From NCBI GenBank assembly GCA_028551475.1, contig CM052359.1:1074001-1138000 (forward strand): a DNA stretch of 64,000 nt, in the 5' to 3' direction. The position numbers were made by a program, and so were the translations under genes. Source of the stretch: Casuarina equisetifolia (Eukaryota; Streptophyta; Magnoliopsida; Fagales; Casuarinaceae). Positions 11,158 through 23,262 of the stretch are shown piece by piece (positions within the stretch are counted from its first letter, which is position 1; each line of letters begins with the position of its first letter). Below the pieces are notes generated by a model. The model was not told where the DNA came from and made no database searches. It saw only the letters and a program-made list of their open reading frames with translations.

Positions 11158-11538
11158 TGTTAAAGGACACATCACCACCACGTGGCGCCACGTCAGCACC
11201 AACCCTAGCAGAACTGGGTGACTTAACATGAACACGCGACCCGCTTCATGACCTGGTTCCACCCGCACTCGCACTCGTCGCTCTCCTCCGAAGATCTTTT
11301 TAGCGCCGCCAAACGATTTCCTTCCATATTTATTAGGATCTATTTTGTAAAGCTTTTGTTTTTTGTAAATCATTGTTTATAGATATGTTTTGTAATCACT
11401 CTGAAAAGAATCATTGGGAAATTTCAATCAATCGAGGCTTTCTCAAATCTAGGGTTTTTATACGTTCTTGTCAGTTCATCTTCTCCTCCATCAAAATCGA
11501 AATTCCTATAATACAATCTGGTCTCACTCGTTCTTTCA
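11158..11538 (+). repeat. Copia 3' LTR
   Basis: 381 bp, preceded by the purine tract ggggggat (11151-11158) typical of Copia PPTs. It is close to the left LTR apart from a deletion of about 25 bp near 11195 and scattered substitutions. Confidence 0.92.
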
Positions 11539-13182
11539 TATAGAAAGAAGCTTTGAGTACCACAAGCACTACAATGTTTTTTAGATCTTATAGTAAGAAA
11601 GAGAGGGTGTTGATGACTAGGATGTATCAAGGTTGGCAAAATTGTACCACAGTAAATGTCAACGTCAAAGTTACACTATAAACAATTGTAGGTGAAGCCA
11701 TTGCATGGACAAGAGCAAACACCACAATCGAATATGTCATCCTCATAAGGTGCTCGAGAGAGGAGAGTAAGCGTGTGACCATATAGTAGATGTCGTTTCT
11801 TTCTTCGCAATCTACCACATGTAGAATGAAGAAAGAAATTACATTGTGCACAATGGTAAAATGGTGTAGTCCAGATGAACTGCATACAAACACCACAAAC
11901 CATATCATCTATGAGTTGCTCATCATTGAGAGTTAGATCATATGGATGGATCTACGTTAGGGACATCTCTTCCATATCATCGGTTTCCAAAGCCATGGCT
12001 GCAATCTCATCTCTAAGCCAATATAGGTTTGTGCAAGGCAAGTGTGAGACAAAATCACATACTTGAGAACAATAGGCTGCATATTCAGCAATCACCTTTC
12101 CTCTACAGATGTGACATGAGGAATTGTAGGCATCCTTGAGTAGACGAAGAGGAAAGATGAGAGTGAGGGAGTGTTCATGGCGTGAAATTTTGATGGTGCG
12201 TGAAAACCCAGCACAACTTCCGTGGATGAAGAGTCGACAGATGGTACATTGAGAGGCAAGTCCTTGGCCTTTGGTACCACATAATAGGCAAGTGAAGTGG
12301 AAGTTTCCTGTGATAGGGATGAACGTGCGGTTGGCAAGCATAAGTATTCTGAACTCGCCAACCATGAGCACATATGACATCAAGGATGAATTCACCTGCA
12401 ATGTTACTATAATAGATGCAATCGATGCACCTTTTACTGTAAATGTTACAACGAGGGGAAGTCCACTCACCTATTCTTGGATCGTATTCCCTCAAAGCCA
12501 ACCACATAACAAGGTTATCCTTTGTGACATGTAGTGGATGTTGTGTCAGGCAAGGCAAGCAGGCACATGATGTATGGAAGAGCCCGAGGCAATAAGGGGT
12601 AGAGCATTTGTATGCAGGACCCATTACTTCTGGTTCATTGCACACGAAGCAAATAACTGGCTTGTTCTCATAATATCGTCGCTCTTCTTCTTCTTCTTCT
12701 TCTTCTTCAAAGATCAACCCATGCCCCACCAAGCCGCAGTGTAGAAATAGGGTTTAGAGGTATTCATCCACCACTTAATGAACACCTGTGTCCGGGCCCT
12801 AGGCATATTCTATGTTAAGGCATGATATGTGAATGGAAAGATGACACTTGAAGCATTTGAAAGCAAGAGGAGGTAATATTGCCTTTTGGCATAGCGAACA
12901 TGCAGCCTCCTCCCTCCCATCATTTTCCAGAATTTCTACCATTCTTATTTGCCTATGGATGTATCCTACAGACTCATTTGGCTTGAAAGACTTTGGCTTA
13001 GGGAAGAACGACATCTTTTTTACGTTCTCCTTGATAAAAAGCTCAATCTCCATATTATCTCTTTCTATCTCTCTCAAGGAAACGCCCACACAAGGAAGAA
13101 AAAGGTGGTATAGTGAGAACACTTCAGGAGCACATTCTTTAAATATCAAAGTCAACAAGTGCCGTCCTTTTTTTAAATCCAA
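11539..13182 (-). pseudogene. DC1-domain protein pseudogene, 5' part
   Basis: Minus-strand reading from ATG 13182 gives an N-terminal region rich in Lys/Phe (KKMSFFPKPKSF). It then gives successive C1-like knuckles: CSLCQKAILPPLAFKCFKC with HISC; after an in-frame stop and a Glu run (12680-12710, from ttc repeats), CFVCNEPEVMGPAYKC; CLLCGTKGQGLASQC with HGSC; CHICRGKV; CGVCMQFIWTTPFYHC with CNFFLHSTC; finally HCSACGTQSFFLY, which ends exactly at the Copia LTR. Segments sit in different frames (breaks near 12790, 12330, 11930 and 11630), so this half was also disabled by small lesions. DC1 proteins are usually 500-700 aa from few exons, matching the combined length. Confidence 0.82.
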
Positions 13183-13189
13183 AATTATG

Positions 13190-13920
13190 GCCTCTACATG
13201 CCTTCAATGCAACCATATTGCCTTCAACTTTGGCCCAACTAACTTGAAGGAGAACAAAGCAAGAACCTTTCGCTTTTGCCCAAATGTTCTACTTTGTTCC
13301 AAGGACCTTCAACAAGAAAAGGGCAAACCTCTTATCCTTTGCCTACCAAGTCACTTCAGCATCTCATCGAGGTAAATGTGCCATGTCGGTGCATATAGCT
13401 TTAGATTATAGGAACGTTTTCTACCTAAAGATATTGTGATTTAGTGTTGGTGACGTAAACAAAAAAGGTCGTCCTTTATAAATGTGCTAAATATTATTAA
13501 AAAAAATGGGAACACGCACAAATCACTAACAATGCATTAATATTCCAATTAAAGCATGTCCTAGTTTATGAAATTTAAAAGCTGGAGTTAACTTAAAGGA
13601 GAACAAAGCAAAGCCTTGCACTTTTGACCAATTGTTCTACTTTGTCCCACGGACCTTCAAGCAAAAGAAAGCAAAATACTTACCCTTGCCCAATCTCATT
13701 CCTTTGGTATCAAGAACCTTCAAGGATCCAAAAAAAGAAAAGAGAATTGCTTTGCAATGGGCCAAATTTCACTTCTTTTGGCCAAGCAACTTGAAGAAGA
13801 TAAAAGGAAAAACTTACATTACTCAATTTCATTGGTTTGCACGGACCAACATTGAAGAGAAAAAGGCTAAAGATTTGCAATTTTTCCAAGAAACTTCAGA
13901 AGGAAAAAAAAAAAAAACAT
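13190..13920. repeat. Degenerate tandem-like repeat block
   Basis: No gene seen from 13183 to 14640. Between 13210 and 13920 related words recur about every 90-120 bp: caacttgaaggagaacaaagc, ttctactttgt, ggaccttcaa, gcccaa-ctca-ttt. At least four diverged units are recognisable (starting about 13235, 13590, 13680 and 13785). No protein motif is readable. Confidence 0.5.
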
Positions 13921-14486
13921 AAGATTTGTAGTAATTTCTTTGTACAATTCTATGCCAAGTCTCTTCAAATAGGAAAAAGAAAAAGCAACAGACAACTTTT
14001 GCAATGAACACTACTTTATACCAAGCAATTTCCAAAAGAAAATGCTGAAAATTTTGATTATGAACTAAAAAGACCAAAAAGATCTTAGATACTTCATAAA
14101 TTTTAAATTTTGATCTTCAAGTTGCTTTAAGTAAATGCATGTATATGGCGATTTTGATTATCAGTTTCCTTTTTGATAATTTAAAATTTGCCAACTCCAT
14201 CCAAGCATTCACAGAAGTTGGAGCCTTTTACTCACTTACTCACATTGCTTCTTAGTTTGATTTTTGTTATTCTCTAATCACGCTCTATAGTTGATGGGCC
14301 CTCCTCGACCCGAGCAATATATATTGACACGCATTGTACCTCAGTTCATCCTATAAAAAATATAATATTAACACAATATGAGTGGAAGCATTTTTGTTTC
14401 TAATCATTATAAACAGAAACCATATGTATACAAGTTTTGTGTTTTCAATATAAGTTCTGAAATTTACAACTTTGACCAAGTACTAT

Positions 14487-14600
14487 CAGTGGTTTTTTTT
14501 TCCTTTTTTTGGTTAAATAAAAGGGATTTAGGTATATAAAGTGTCTTGAGTAGTCATTAGTTAACCACTGGATTACTAGTCTATTTACCGTCTATTATTG
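14487..14600 (-). repeat. tRNA-derived SINE-like remnant
   Basis: On the minus strand an A-box-like word (tagtaatccagtggttaa) is followed by a diverged B-box region and ends in ttaaccaaaaaaaggaaaaa, a 3' A-rich tail. It matches the architecture of several other copies in this window (for example 36640-36735). Confidence 0.45.
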
Positions 14601-14644
14601 TTCTGACAACAATACAAAAAAGTTTTTGTTTAAAAGACAGAGAT

Positions 14645-15004
14645 AATGATGCAAGTTCAGAGCAACTAAAGGAAAGGATTTGGCTGTCAAACTTCTTAAA
14701 CTATCTTTTTTAGCTTGCATTTATTGTATATGGGCAGAACGTAATAGAAGACAATTTCAAAGCAAACTAGTAGACATTCTAATCATGCTAGCTAAAGTTA
14801 GGAAAATTGTACGAGGGAGAGCTTCTTTGTTTAAAAATATTAAATCCTCACAGGGAAATGTCATTTTGAGTGAGATTTGGAGGCTTCCAACCTCTATATT
14901 TTTGTAATTCTTGTAATTCTGGGGTATGCCCCTATGCTTTTGTACACTACTTCTTATTAATGCACACTTACATTTCTACCAAAAAAAAAAATGATGCAAG
15001 TTCA
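14645..15004 (+). mobile_element. 5'-truncated LINE with perfect 15-bp target duplication
   Basis: The 15 bases aatgatgcaagttca occur at 14645-14659 and 14990-15004. Between them 14680-14907 encodes the tail of a plant non-LTR reverse transcriptase protein (CIYCIWAERNRRQFQ, then a basic helix and stop). This is followed by a short 3' UTR (ggggtatgcccctatgcttttgtac) and a terminal A run at 14981-14990. This is a classic 5'-truncated L1-type insertion; only about the last 75 residues of ORF2 are present. Confidence 0.85.
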
Positions 15005-15594
15005 TTATTTGAATCACAATAAAAGGTTGTCATTGTTTGGTAAAAATCAAATTGCAGGGAAAATTTGTAATAGTAAGAGAGTATGATGCAAAATGAAAAC
15101 ATAAACAAAAACTTGGAAATACCTAGCAAATACCTATTATTCTAGGTTCCGTTTAAAAAAAAAAAAAATACATGGGTAAGATAAAGAATCACTTTTGCCA
15201 GTGTCAAGGCCGTGACTTTTCGCAATGAAAGAGTTGACTGGACACAACTCAAGCTAGCCATATGACAATTTGTCTCTCTCTCTTAGTGTCTCTGGAATCT
15301 TTGACATTCCTCGGGTATTCATTTCAAGATCTTCACGAGCATTACAAGACAAACAAGAACTTCAAAGCCACAGCTAAATCTTATGTCATATGCTTGCATC
15401 ATAAGTTGAGGTAAGCATATTCCTTTGATCAGTGCCATTTCATTCCATAGATGGTTTATTCTTTCGCTCAATTAATATTCATAATATCCTTTTGGGTGTT
15501 CATAGAGGTTGAAGCATGCACCTTGTGTTATCCTTCTTTTTCTTCTTCCCTCGTATTTTAACTAAGTTTTCTTTTTCCAATCATTACTTCTAAC
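15005..15594. other. Intergenic, no gene seen
   Basis: AT-rich sequence with a short CT microsatellite (15273-15285). I see no coding frame or element ends. The APF1 tandem array starts at its right border. Confidence 0.5.
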
Positions 15595-15837
15595 AATTAT
15601 TACAGCTAATTAAACCCGTTTAGATTAAGAGAAAATCATTAGTGGGGTATCATGGTTACAAATTGTGGAATATGGTTAATTGATCAATTACAGGACTTGC
15701 ACGCCAAGTGGCTAGTCTTTACATACCCAAGTCAAATCCTTATTTTCAACGCAAAGTGGTATTGGAACTGGTCTTCCAAACTTCGTACCACATGCACAGA
15801 CGTGCGCATTAATTTAGTCCCCATTTTCTATAAATTA

Positions 15838-16052
15838 AGAGATGACTTCAATTGGTCGGGAGAGAGAGAAGTGAGAGAGCTCGGATTAAAAATTAAAAAA
15901 ATAAGTTGAATTGGTCAAGTGAGAGATGTTAGAGAACTCGGATTAAAAATTAAAAGAATAATTTGAATTTGTCACCAGAGAGAGATTAGAGAATTCTGAT
16001 TAAAAATTAAAGAAATAGCTTAAATTAGTTATAAAGAGATGCTAGAGAATTT
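15838..16052. repeat. About 60-bp tandem repeat upstream of copy A
   Basis: Four imperfect units carry the words gagagatgttagagaactc, ggattaaaaattaaa and aacttgaattggtca. The same array recurs at 23520-23745 before copy B and at 33484-33612 before copy C, so it predates the triplication. Confidence 0.7.
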
Positions 16053-17488
16053 TTCTTTATTACAAAGAGGTTTTTTAAGCAAAAGTTAAATAATGTAAAA
16101 TTTTTGTCACAACATTTTTGACACATCCTCTTACCGTGGACATAAGAAAATGCTTTCCATGAAACTTTTTATCCAGAAATGAATCTATATTGCACTTGAA
16201 AATAAATTGATATTATATAAGAAAACTTAATTCTATCTAAACACAAACTTAAAAGTACTGGAAATGAAAGTTTCATGTAAGAAATAAACAATCATTGATA
16301 GTATTTAAATATAAAAAAATGTTAATTATGAGTTAATTTTCGGATTGAATTATGAAATTATTTCTAATAAAAATTAAAGAGTGTTTTTTCTTTATAAAAA
16401 AAATTAAATAAGACTTAAACAATTTAAAATATACACACTCCATTTCAGATCCAGAGAAGCACCGCTTGTAAGTCTACTGTGTACCTTCAACGTACTTGCA
16501 GTTTGTCTTTTTTCTTGTAGCTATTGCCCTTCTAAGAAGAAACTATGACAAAAAGATAGGTATTTTTCCTCATAGAAAAATCAGGACGGAGGTCTTTGCG
16601 GTTTGGTCGTGATAGGATGATCCAGCACCTTCCTCATGAGCGAATCACTAGTGTTTTTTCTTTTTATTATTATTATCTTTCATTATTTGAGTTTTGACTT
16701 CTAAATTTTATAAAAAGAAAGAGAATGATTGAAAAAGTCTCCATATTAACAAAAAATATTTTACTTATATTGTTAAAATTCATATGCATATCACATATTA
16801 TTAACATATTGGTTTATTATGTTTTTTTTTATGGATATGTGAGTTTATTATGTTTTTTATATGTGAATATATTCGTATATTTTAAAGTCAATTGAAGGAA
16901 AGAAATAAATATTTTAATATAGTATTAAAATCATAATTTTTAGTAACGTCTCTCATCACTTATAGATTATATTCATATGGGATTGTTTTCTTATATTCAA
17001 GATGAGAATATATTGAAATCTAGACATGAATTCCACATCGTTTTCTTACAAATTAATTTTGAAAAAGAAAAAAGGAGTAAACCTTTTGCACAATGATATA
17101 AATTAACAAAGAAAAGACATGAGTTACATATAGGAGAAACCCAAATTTCCTTCATAAATTTCATAATTTCCGCTTTCCACTTACTTTTCGATGTAACAAC
17201 AAAATAAACTTAAACTTAATTTGCATCACAAATCATAGAAAGATATTAGTTAGTGGCATAATGGTAGCTACCCAAGCCTAGGCGTGCCGGCCATGGTTGA
17301 AAAGCATGAAGACAGAAAGAAAAACAAGTAAAGACTGTAAAGTTCATGAGTTTCATAATCCAAGTAGCCATTATTTAAGCTCCCATGACCGTTGACGTAG
17401 CTGGTGGTATTTCCTCCCTCTCATGGCTGCCTTCCCACCTTCTTCCTCTTCTCCTTCTTCTGGTGAGAACGCGTCAACGTCCTCACTG

Positions 17489-17496
17489 TATATAAA
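17489..17496 (+). promoter_or_regulatory. TATA box of copy A
   Basis: tatataaa lies about 100 bp before the position homologous to the start codon of copy B, at the same offset as the B TATA box. The flanks cctcact and catttcttccatgtctaaatcg are shared with copy B. Confidence 0.6.
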
Positions 17497-17590
17497 CCTT
17501 TCCGGATGCTTCATTTCTTCCATGTCTAAATCGACTCGTCGATAGAACTTTTGCACAATCTTCCGGCAACGATACCATCGATTCTCAGCC

Positions 17591-20500
17591 AAGGCCGGGC
17601 CTCATTGTCATGCTGCCTCCACACGCTACTACTCGTTGCTGCTATTCGTCTTGGCGTTGGATTTCGGTTCCCGGAGCTGCCGAGCGGATGGGCCGCGGTT
17701 CGGGTTCGACGTTCACCACCTGTTCTCGGCCCCCGTCCAGGCAGCTCTGGGCCTCGAGGAGCTGCCGGAGAAAGGGAGCCTTGAGTACTACCAAGTTATG
17801 GCGCACCGAGACCGCATAATTCGCGGCCGCCACCTGGCCGCTAGCAATGACTAGTTATCGCCGGTCACTTTCGAGAATGGAAACGAAACCTGTTACTCCA
17901 AATCTTTTGGATTGTAAGACACTTGAGCACGTCGCTCGATCCTTTGTCTTTTCTTGGTAATTTTTTTACTTCATTGAAAAAAGGCTCGGTGATCAGCGTT
18001 TAGTTGGAAAGGAACCGGGGAAAGGAAAAGGAGATTAGGGTTCATTTGCCTATTCTTTTAAATTATATTAAAAATAGTAGCTGTCCCTCTAATATCTTGA
18101 CCCTAATTCGTAATTCTTTTTTAATAACTGATTTTGAAAGGAAAAAATTAGAATCCGTATTAACATATATCAAAGTTTAAGTTTATATATGAAATCTTTA
18201 TACAACTAGACTCTCCATGATTTCTTTTATCATGTTATTATTTGTAGACTAAATTCTAGTGACTCTGTTGATATTAAAAATAATGTTTATCTTATTAAAG
18301 TGTTCTTATTTCTAGTGATTGAATAAGATATTATATCATAGCTAGAACTTGTGGTCAGGCTTGTGAAAAGGCCTAAATCTACCCTTCCTCAAAAGACCTT
18401 ATTGAAGAAAGAATTTATCTAATCTCATCATAACTATTTGTCTAATATGTCCTAGTTAGTTGTTAGACTCATATCCTCATATTAGGTGCTTTTGGCTGTC
18501 TTGAAGTTACGAAACTGTCCGGTCGGATGAAGTTTTCCTATATGCTTTTCTTGTTGCCAAACAAGTGATGAAGGTTTTATGAGGCTCTTCGTTTCATATT
18601 TCTGCTAACTATTTTCGTGCAACATTCTCGGTATTTCAGCTTGCATTATGCCATTGTTACCGTGGGAACACCAAGTTTGTCGTTTATAGTGGCGTTTGAT
18701 ACAGGAAGTGATTTGTTCTGGCTGCCGTGCGATTGTACAAAAGGGGGATGCGTAACTGAGTTACGGTCATCAAGTGGAGAGGTAAGTTATTCGCTTTGAG
18801 TTCCATTGTTAATAGATAGATTTGAAATCATTTGTCTTTGAATTATATTGTATCTAGTTTTGATCTTATAACTAAAAATTCTTTCTTTAAATCCTGCATT
18901 CCTTAAGAATCATTATTCCTTTTATCAAGCAGGTACAAGAACTTAACATCTACAGCCCTAATAGTTCATCAACGAGTGGGATAGTTCCCTGCAGCGACAG
19001 CTTATGCCCTTCAGCAAGTGAATGCTCTTCAGCAAGCAGCAATTGTCCTTATCAGGTTGAGTATCTTAGTTCTAATACTTCATCTTCTGGCATATTGGTG
19101 GAGGATGTTTTGCACTTGATTACAGAGGATGATCAACTCAAGGCTGTTGACGCTCAAATTACTTTTGGGTACGTTATTTTTCATTTCTGCCCAAAACTAT
19201 CGGTTATATATTTGAACCCTCCTCTGTGGTCTTCGGAAATATTAAAAAACTCAATAGGTACTACATAGGTAGCTTTTCAAATGAACGTGGTATTTTTTTT
19301 TTTTTTTATTTTGGTTACGTAAAAAGAGTTTAAGGGTATGGGATGTTGAATCTAAGGTTTATGTTATGATTAGTCGAAAACTAATCACTAAATTACTGGC
19401 TTATTGACTGATGTTATATTTCTAGTGATAATAATTGTAAAGAATTATTAAAATTAGATAATATTTAGTTAAGGTGACAAAAGACATGTAAGAAGTGGTT
19501 ATTTTGGCAGTTGTAATTCACAAGAATGTTGGATCTAATTTTGGCATGGCTTTTCTTCCCCAAAAAAGAAAAGAGGGAAAAAAAAAAGGTTTCATGGAAA
19601 TAGCTAGGTTCTTGGAGGTCAATATATAAGAAACCATTTAAGGCAATGGTATTACTCAATATATTTCCAAATTCTTGCATGATCATCATCTCTTTTTTCC
19701 TCCCTCATTTGTTCACAATGGTGAACGTCCCATATAACTTAAATCTTGTCTTATGCATCTTTTTTATGTGAAAAAAGAAATGATCTTTTTTGAGCTTTTA
19801 TATTATCATTAGCTCTTTTTTTTATCTTTCATTTGCTAGAAGCATTGTGTGCTTTATATTGCCTAAGTTGTGTCTGGACATAATCCTTATATAAAACGAT
19901 ACTCCTCCTTACAAGCCAATTTATGGAGGAAAAAATGATTAAATCCTTATTAATCAAGTCAACAAATTGCAATATCAATAATCAACCATGTTTTTTTGTT
20001 GCAGCTGTGCTCAAACCCAAACTGGTATCTTCTTGCGTAATTTTGCACCAAACGGTCTACTTGGTCTTGGTTTGGCTGATACATCTGTTCCTAGTATCTT
20101 AGCAAGAAAAGGCGTAGCTTCTAATGTTTTTTCTATGTGTTTTGGATCTGATGGTTTGGGGAGAATTACTTTTGGAAACAATGGCAGCTCAAACCAAAAG
20201 GAAACACCTTTCATCGTTGAGCAACTATAGTAAGTTTCACTTTTAGTGTCAATAACTCAACAGTTTAGTAGTTGATTACTAGTTGTCTAAGACTTAAGTC
20301 ACAAGTTTAACACTTCAAACTCCCAAGCTTCCTTTAAAATAACTAATCATGTTGATCTTTTCCTGGGAACTTGTTGTCAGTCCAACATATAGCATCAGCA
20401 TCACTCAAATAATTGTGGACGAAAATTCTTCTGAGACGGGATTCAATGCAATTTTTGATTCTGGTACATCATTCACAAGCCTAACCAAGCCAGCTTATAC

Positions 20501-22359
20501 TTTTATTGCTGAGAGTATAAGTTCTTTAGCTAAAATTTTACACGATATCACTCGAAGTTTCATCTTAGAGCATCTAAGTATTGATGATTATGTTGTTGTT
20601 TTGCAGTTCGATTCCCAAGTTAACGAAAGTCGGCATCTATCTGATTCCCAGTTGCCCTTTGAGTATTGTTATGACTTAAGGTAATCTATCTTACACAGAT
20701 TGTATAATAAACACATCAAAAATACAAATCAACACTAAATATTATCATGGTTGGAATAAAATACCTTTACATTTATAGGAGTGACAATCTATTATTAGTT
20801 GAATCCGACCATAGCTCAATAACAAGACTGTTGGTGAAAGACCCTAATTTATTAGTATTTCAAAACTTACAAACACCCAAAAACTTATTAAAGAATTTTT
20901 CCTCTTTAATGACTATTTTTATTTGATAATTATAATGACTATTCAAATAACAGCATAGAGTTTTCAAAACCTCATATACTAATTCCACGTAAGAAAAAAA
21001 ACCATAACGAGGAAAAATTATCATTTTACCTTAAGATGTAAATTACTATTCTATTCTATTCTTATCTTTAGTTTTGACTTCCTTTTCAACTCCGAGGCAC
21101 TGAATTCCTCTTTGTATGCAGCCCAAATCAAGACAGTTACCTTACTCCTCATGTGAATATGATAATGGAAGGAGGAGACGAGCTTTACGTTAACAATCCC
21201 ACGATAGTGTTCTCTATTAAGGTTTGACCTCACTTCTACTTACTTTAATTCCTTGTTGTTATATAAGCTATACTGAAATTTCATGTTGTGATATTCAGGG
21301 TGGGCTGGTGTATTGCTTGGGTCTTCTCCACACCGAACAAATAAACCTCATAGGACGTGAGTAATTTTAATTTTGCTAAGAAAGTAACGTTTCTAATGTT
21401 CTTCTGCAATTATATTCTTGTTGTAGAAGAAAATCAAGAAAATCGTGGAGCACTATAATCTTGTTATTGTTAAGAACCATTATGTAGTGATACTGTTAAA
21501 ACCTTTGATATTGTTTTTACAGAAAAATAATCACATGTTAATTAGGTAGAGGTTTGGCAGTACTAAGCATCCATTGCTAGACCCAACAATCTCCCCCATC
21601 ACATACTAACAACAAAGCTCAAACTTGTGAATTGTTTTGATACTAATTATCAAAACTCTTTATGTGTTACTATATCGAAAGCAATTATTTCGATGATATG
21701 CATATCGTATTTCTTAAATTGTTCAATAGCAAAGTCTGCAAGCTTATTAGCATTTGGCACCTCACACTAAACTCAGGCTTATAAGTATATGGATTAGCTT
21801 ATTAGCATATGCCAGTTTTCAATAGCAAAGTCTGCAAGCTTATAAGTATACTCTTAGTTTGGTGTAAGTAAAAATAGCCCTTGGATTTTCCAAGCTCCAT
21901 ACATCAAGCCATTATGCATCCTTACATGTTTGGGTTGGAAAATTTCCACTAACAATATGAACTTATTCATCTTCATGCAGAAAACTTCATGACTGGTTAT
22001 GATTCTGTTTTTGACCGCGACAGAATGGTTTTGGGTTGGAAAGAGTCTGACTGTGAGTTCAATTCAACATTTTTTTCTTTTAAGAATACATTTTACTGTT
22101 CAATATTTTTAGTGCTAAATTCTTTGTGTTTATCTGGTATTTTTCAGGTTATGATGAAACGAACTCAACCTCTCCAACAGATAGCCCATCACACAGCACT
22201 ACTGTTTCTCCATCTCAAGCTGTCAACCCAAAAGGCACAAAAGAAAATGGAAACAATTCTATTGCACCTACAGCAGCAAGACGCAATCACTCACCTAAGT
22301 TGAAGTTTTTAACTTATACGCTCACAATGCTTGTTGTTTCATTCTTTGCCATTCTTTGA
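17591..22359 (+). pseudogene. APF1-like aspartic protease, copy A (recent pseudogene)
   Basis: All ten exons of the intact copy B have counterparts: 17591-17913, 18640-18781, 18933-19168, 20005-20229, 20381-20516, 20607-20680, 21122-21221, 21299-21356, 21981-22052, 22148-22359. Lengths are identical or differ by whole codons. Both catalytic motifs (AFDTGSDLFW, IFDSGTSF) and the hydrophobic C-terminal tail survive. Three lesions are visible. The start ATG is AAG (17591). A TAG (17852-17854) replaces the CAG of copy B in exon 1. The intron-5 donor GT is AT (20517). The upstream ATG shared with B runs into TAG after seven codons. The other nine exons are open. A shortened protein from a later start would lack the signal peptide. 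Recent pseudogene is the best reading; a sequencing error could explain one lesion but not three. Confidence 0.85.
19297..19440 (-). repeat. SINE-like remnant in intron 3 of copy A
   Basis: The minus strand shows an A-box-like agtaatttagtgattag, a B-box-like agattcaacatcc and the tail taaccaaaataaaaaaa. Copy B carries the same insertion at 28885-28975, so it predates the A/B duplication. Confidence 0.45.
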
Positions 22360-23262
22360 TCAATTGTCATATATGTCGCATTCTCAACGATTGTATCATG
22401 TTCATTGAATTGCACTGTTTTTCAGGTTATTATCGTCTTTTCCTTTTCTTTTTTTCTTTCAATGAGAATAGAAAGCATTGTTGGCTTGGTTTTCTACATG
22501 TCTTGTCTTCTTCTCTTTTGTATGCGGGAGCAATAATCTGAACTTGGAATCGAAAATTATACTTCTCACTAATTTGTAAGCAAATTCCGATATTATTGAA
22601 TAGCTACATTTAAAAATTTGTACTTCAAGATTTTACGATCATGATATTAGTAACATGTTCACTTATTCTCTTAAAATTGACTTGTACAAAATGAAAAAAT
22701 ATTCACATATACAAGCACTACATGTCAATATATTGTCTATATGTAATACACATTTGTCTTAAGTATAAGAAAACACATCCCATTGGAACATAATTTATGA
22801 ACAATAAGGTATTGTACTTGAAACAAGATTTCTATTACACCATAAAACAAGATACTTCTTTACTTAAAATCAACTTATAAGATAAGAGAATACCTCTATA
22901 TATAAGAAATGCAATAAGCTAATATATTAATAACATTGGACTCAACAACATAGTTGAAATGGTTAAAAATCTCTATTATAATAGACTATGATTGATCAAA
23001 CAGTGGAGTTGCTATTATTTCAGCAACAATACAAAGTGTTGGTATGTTGGATTTGAGTTGAGAAGTTAAATTTGATTGACACTTACTTGACAACTTAGTC
23101 AGAGTTACTTAATTATTTTTATTTAAATAGAAAATTTGGAAGCATCTTAAATCTCTTTCTTTTTATAAATATGTGAATTTATTTATAAAAAAAAAAAGCT
23201 AATATAAAATCTTAGAAACAGATCCTACTATTACAATTAATTTAAGAAAATTTATAACAGTT
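22360..23262. other. Downstream region of copy A
   Basis: No gene. The sequence is homologous to 32084-33227 after copy B. It holds the probable 3' UTR/polyadenylation region (aataatctgaa at about 22531, aaaatt) and AT-rich spacer. Confidence 0.5.

Larger units (their letters stand above)
6285..11538 (+). mobile_element. Full-length but decayed Ty1/Copia retrotransposon
   Basis: LTRs 6285-6693 (409 bp) and 11158-11538 (381 bp) both begin TGTTAAAGGACAC and end TTCTTTCA. The right copy has lost a short stretch near its start. A PBS starts directly after the left LTR and a G-rich PPT precedes the right LTR. Between them the Copia order gag, protease, integrase, RT, RNase H is recognisable in one orientation, broken by frameshifts and nonsense codons. 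Flanks tatga (6280-6284) and tatag (11539-11543) are an imperfect 5-bp target duplication. The element lies antisense inside a DC1 gene. Confidence 0.95.

Noticed and set aside
15652-15909. 85-codon open frame upstream of copy A
   Set aside because: It runs through non-coding repeated DNA also present before copies B and C, where the frame is not conserved.
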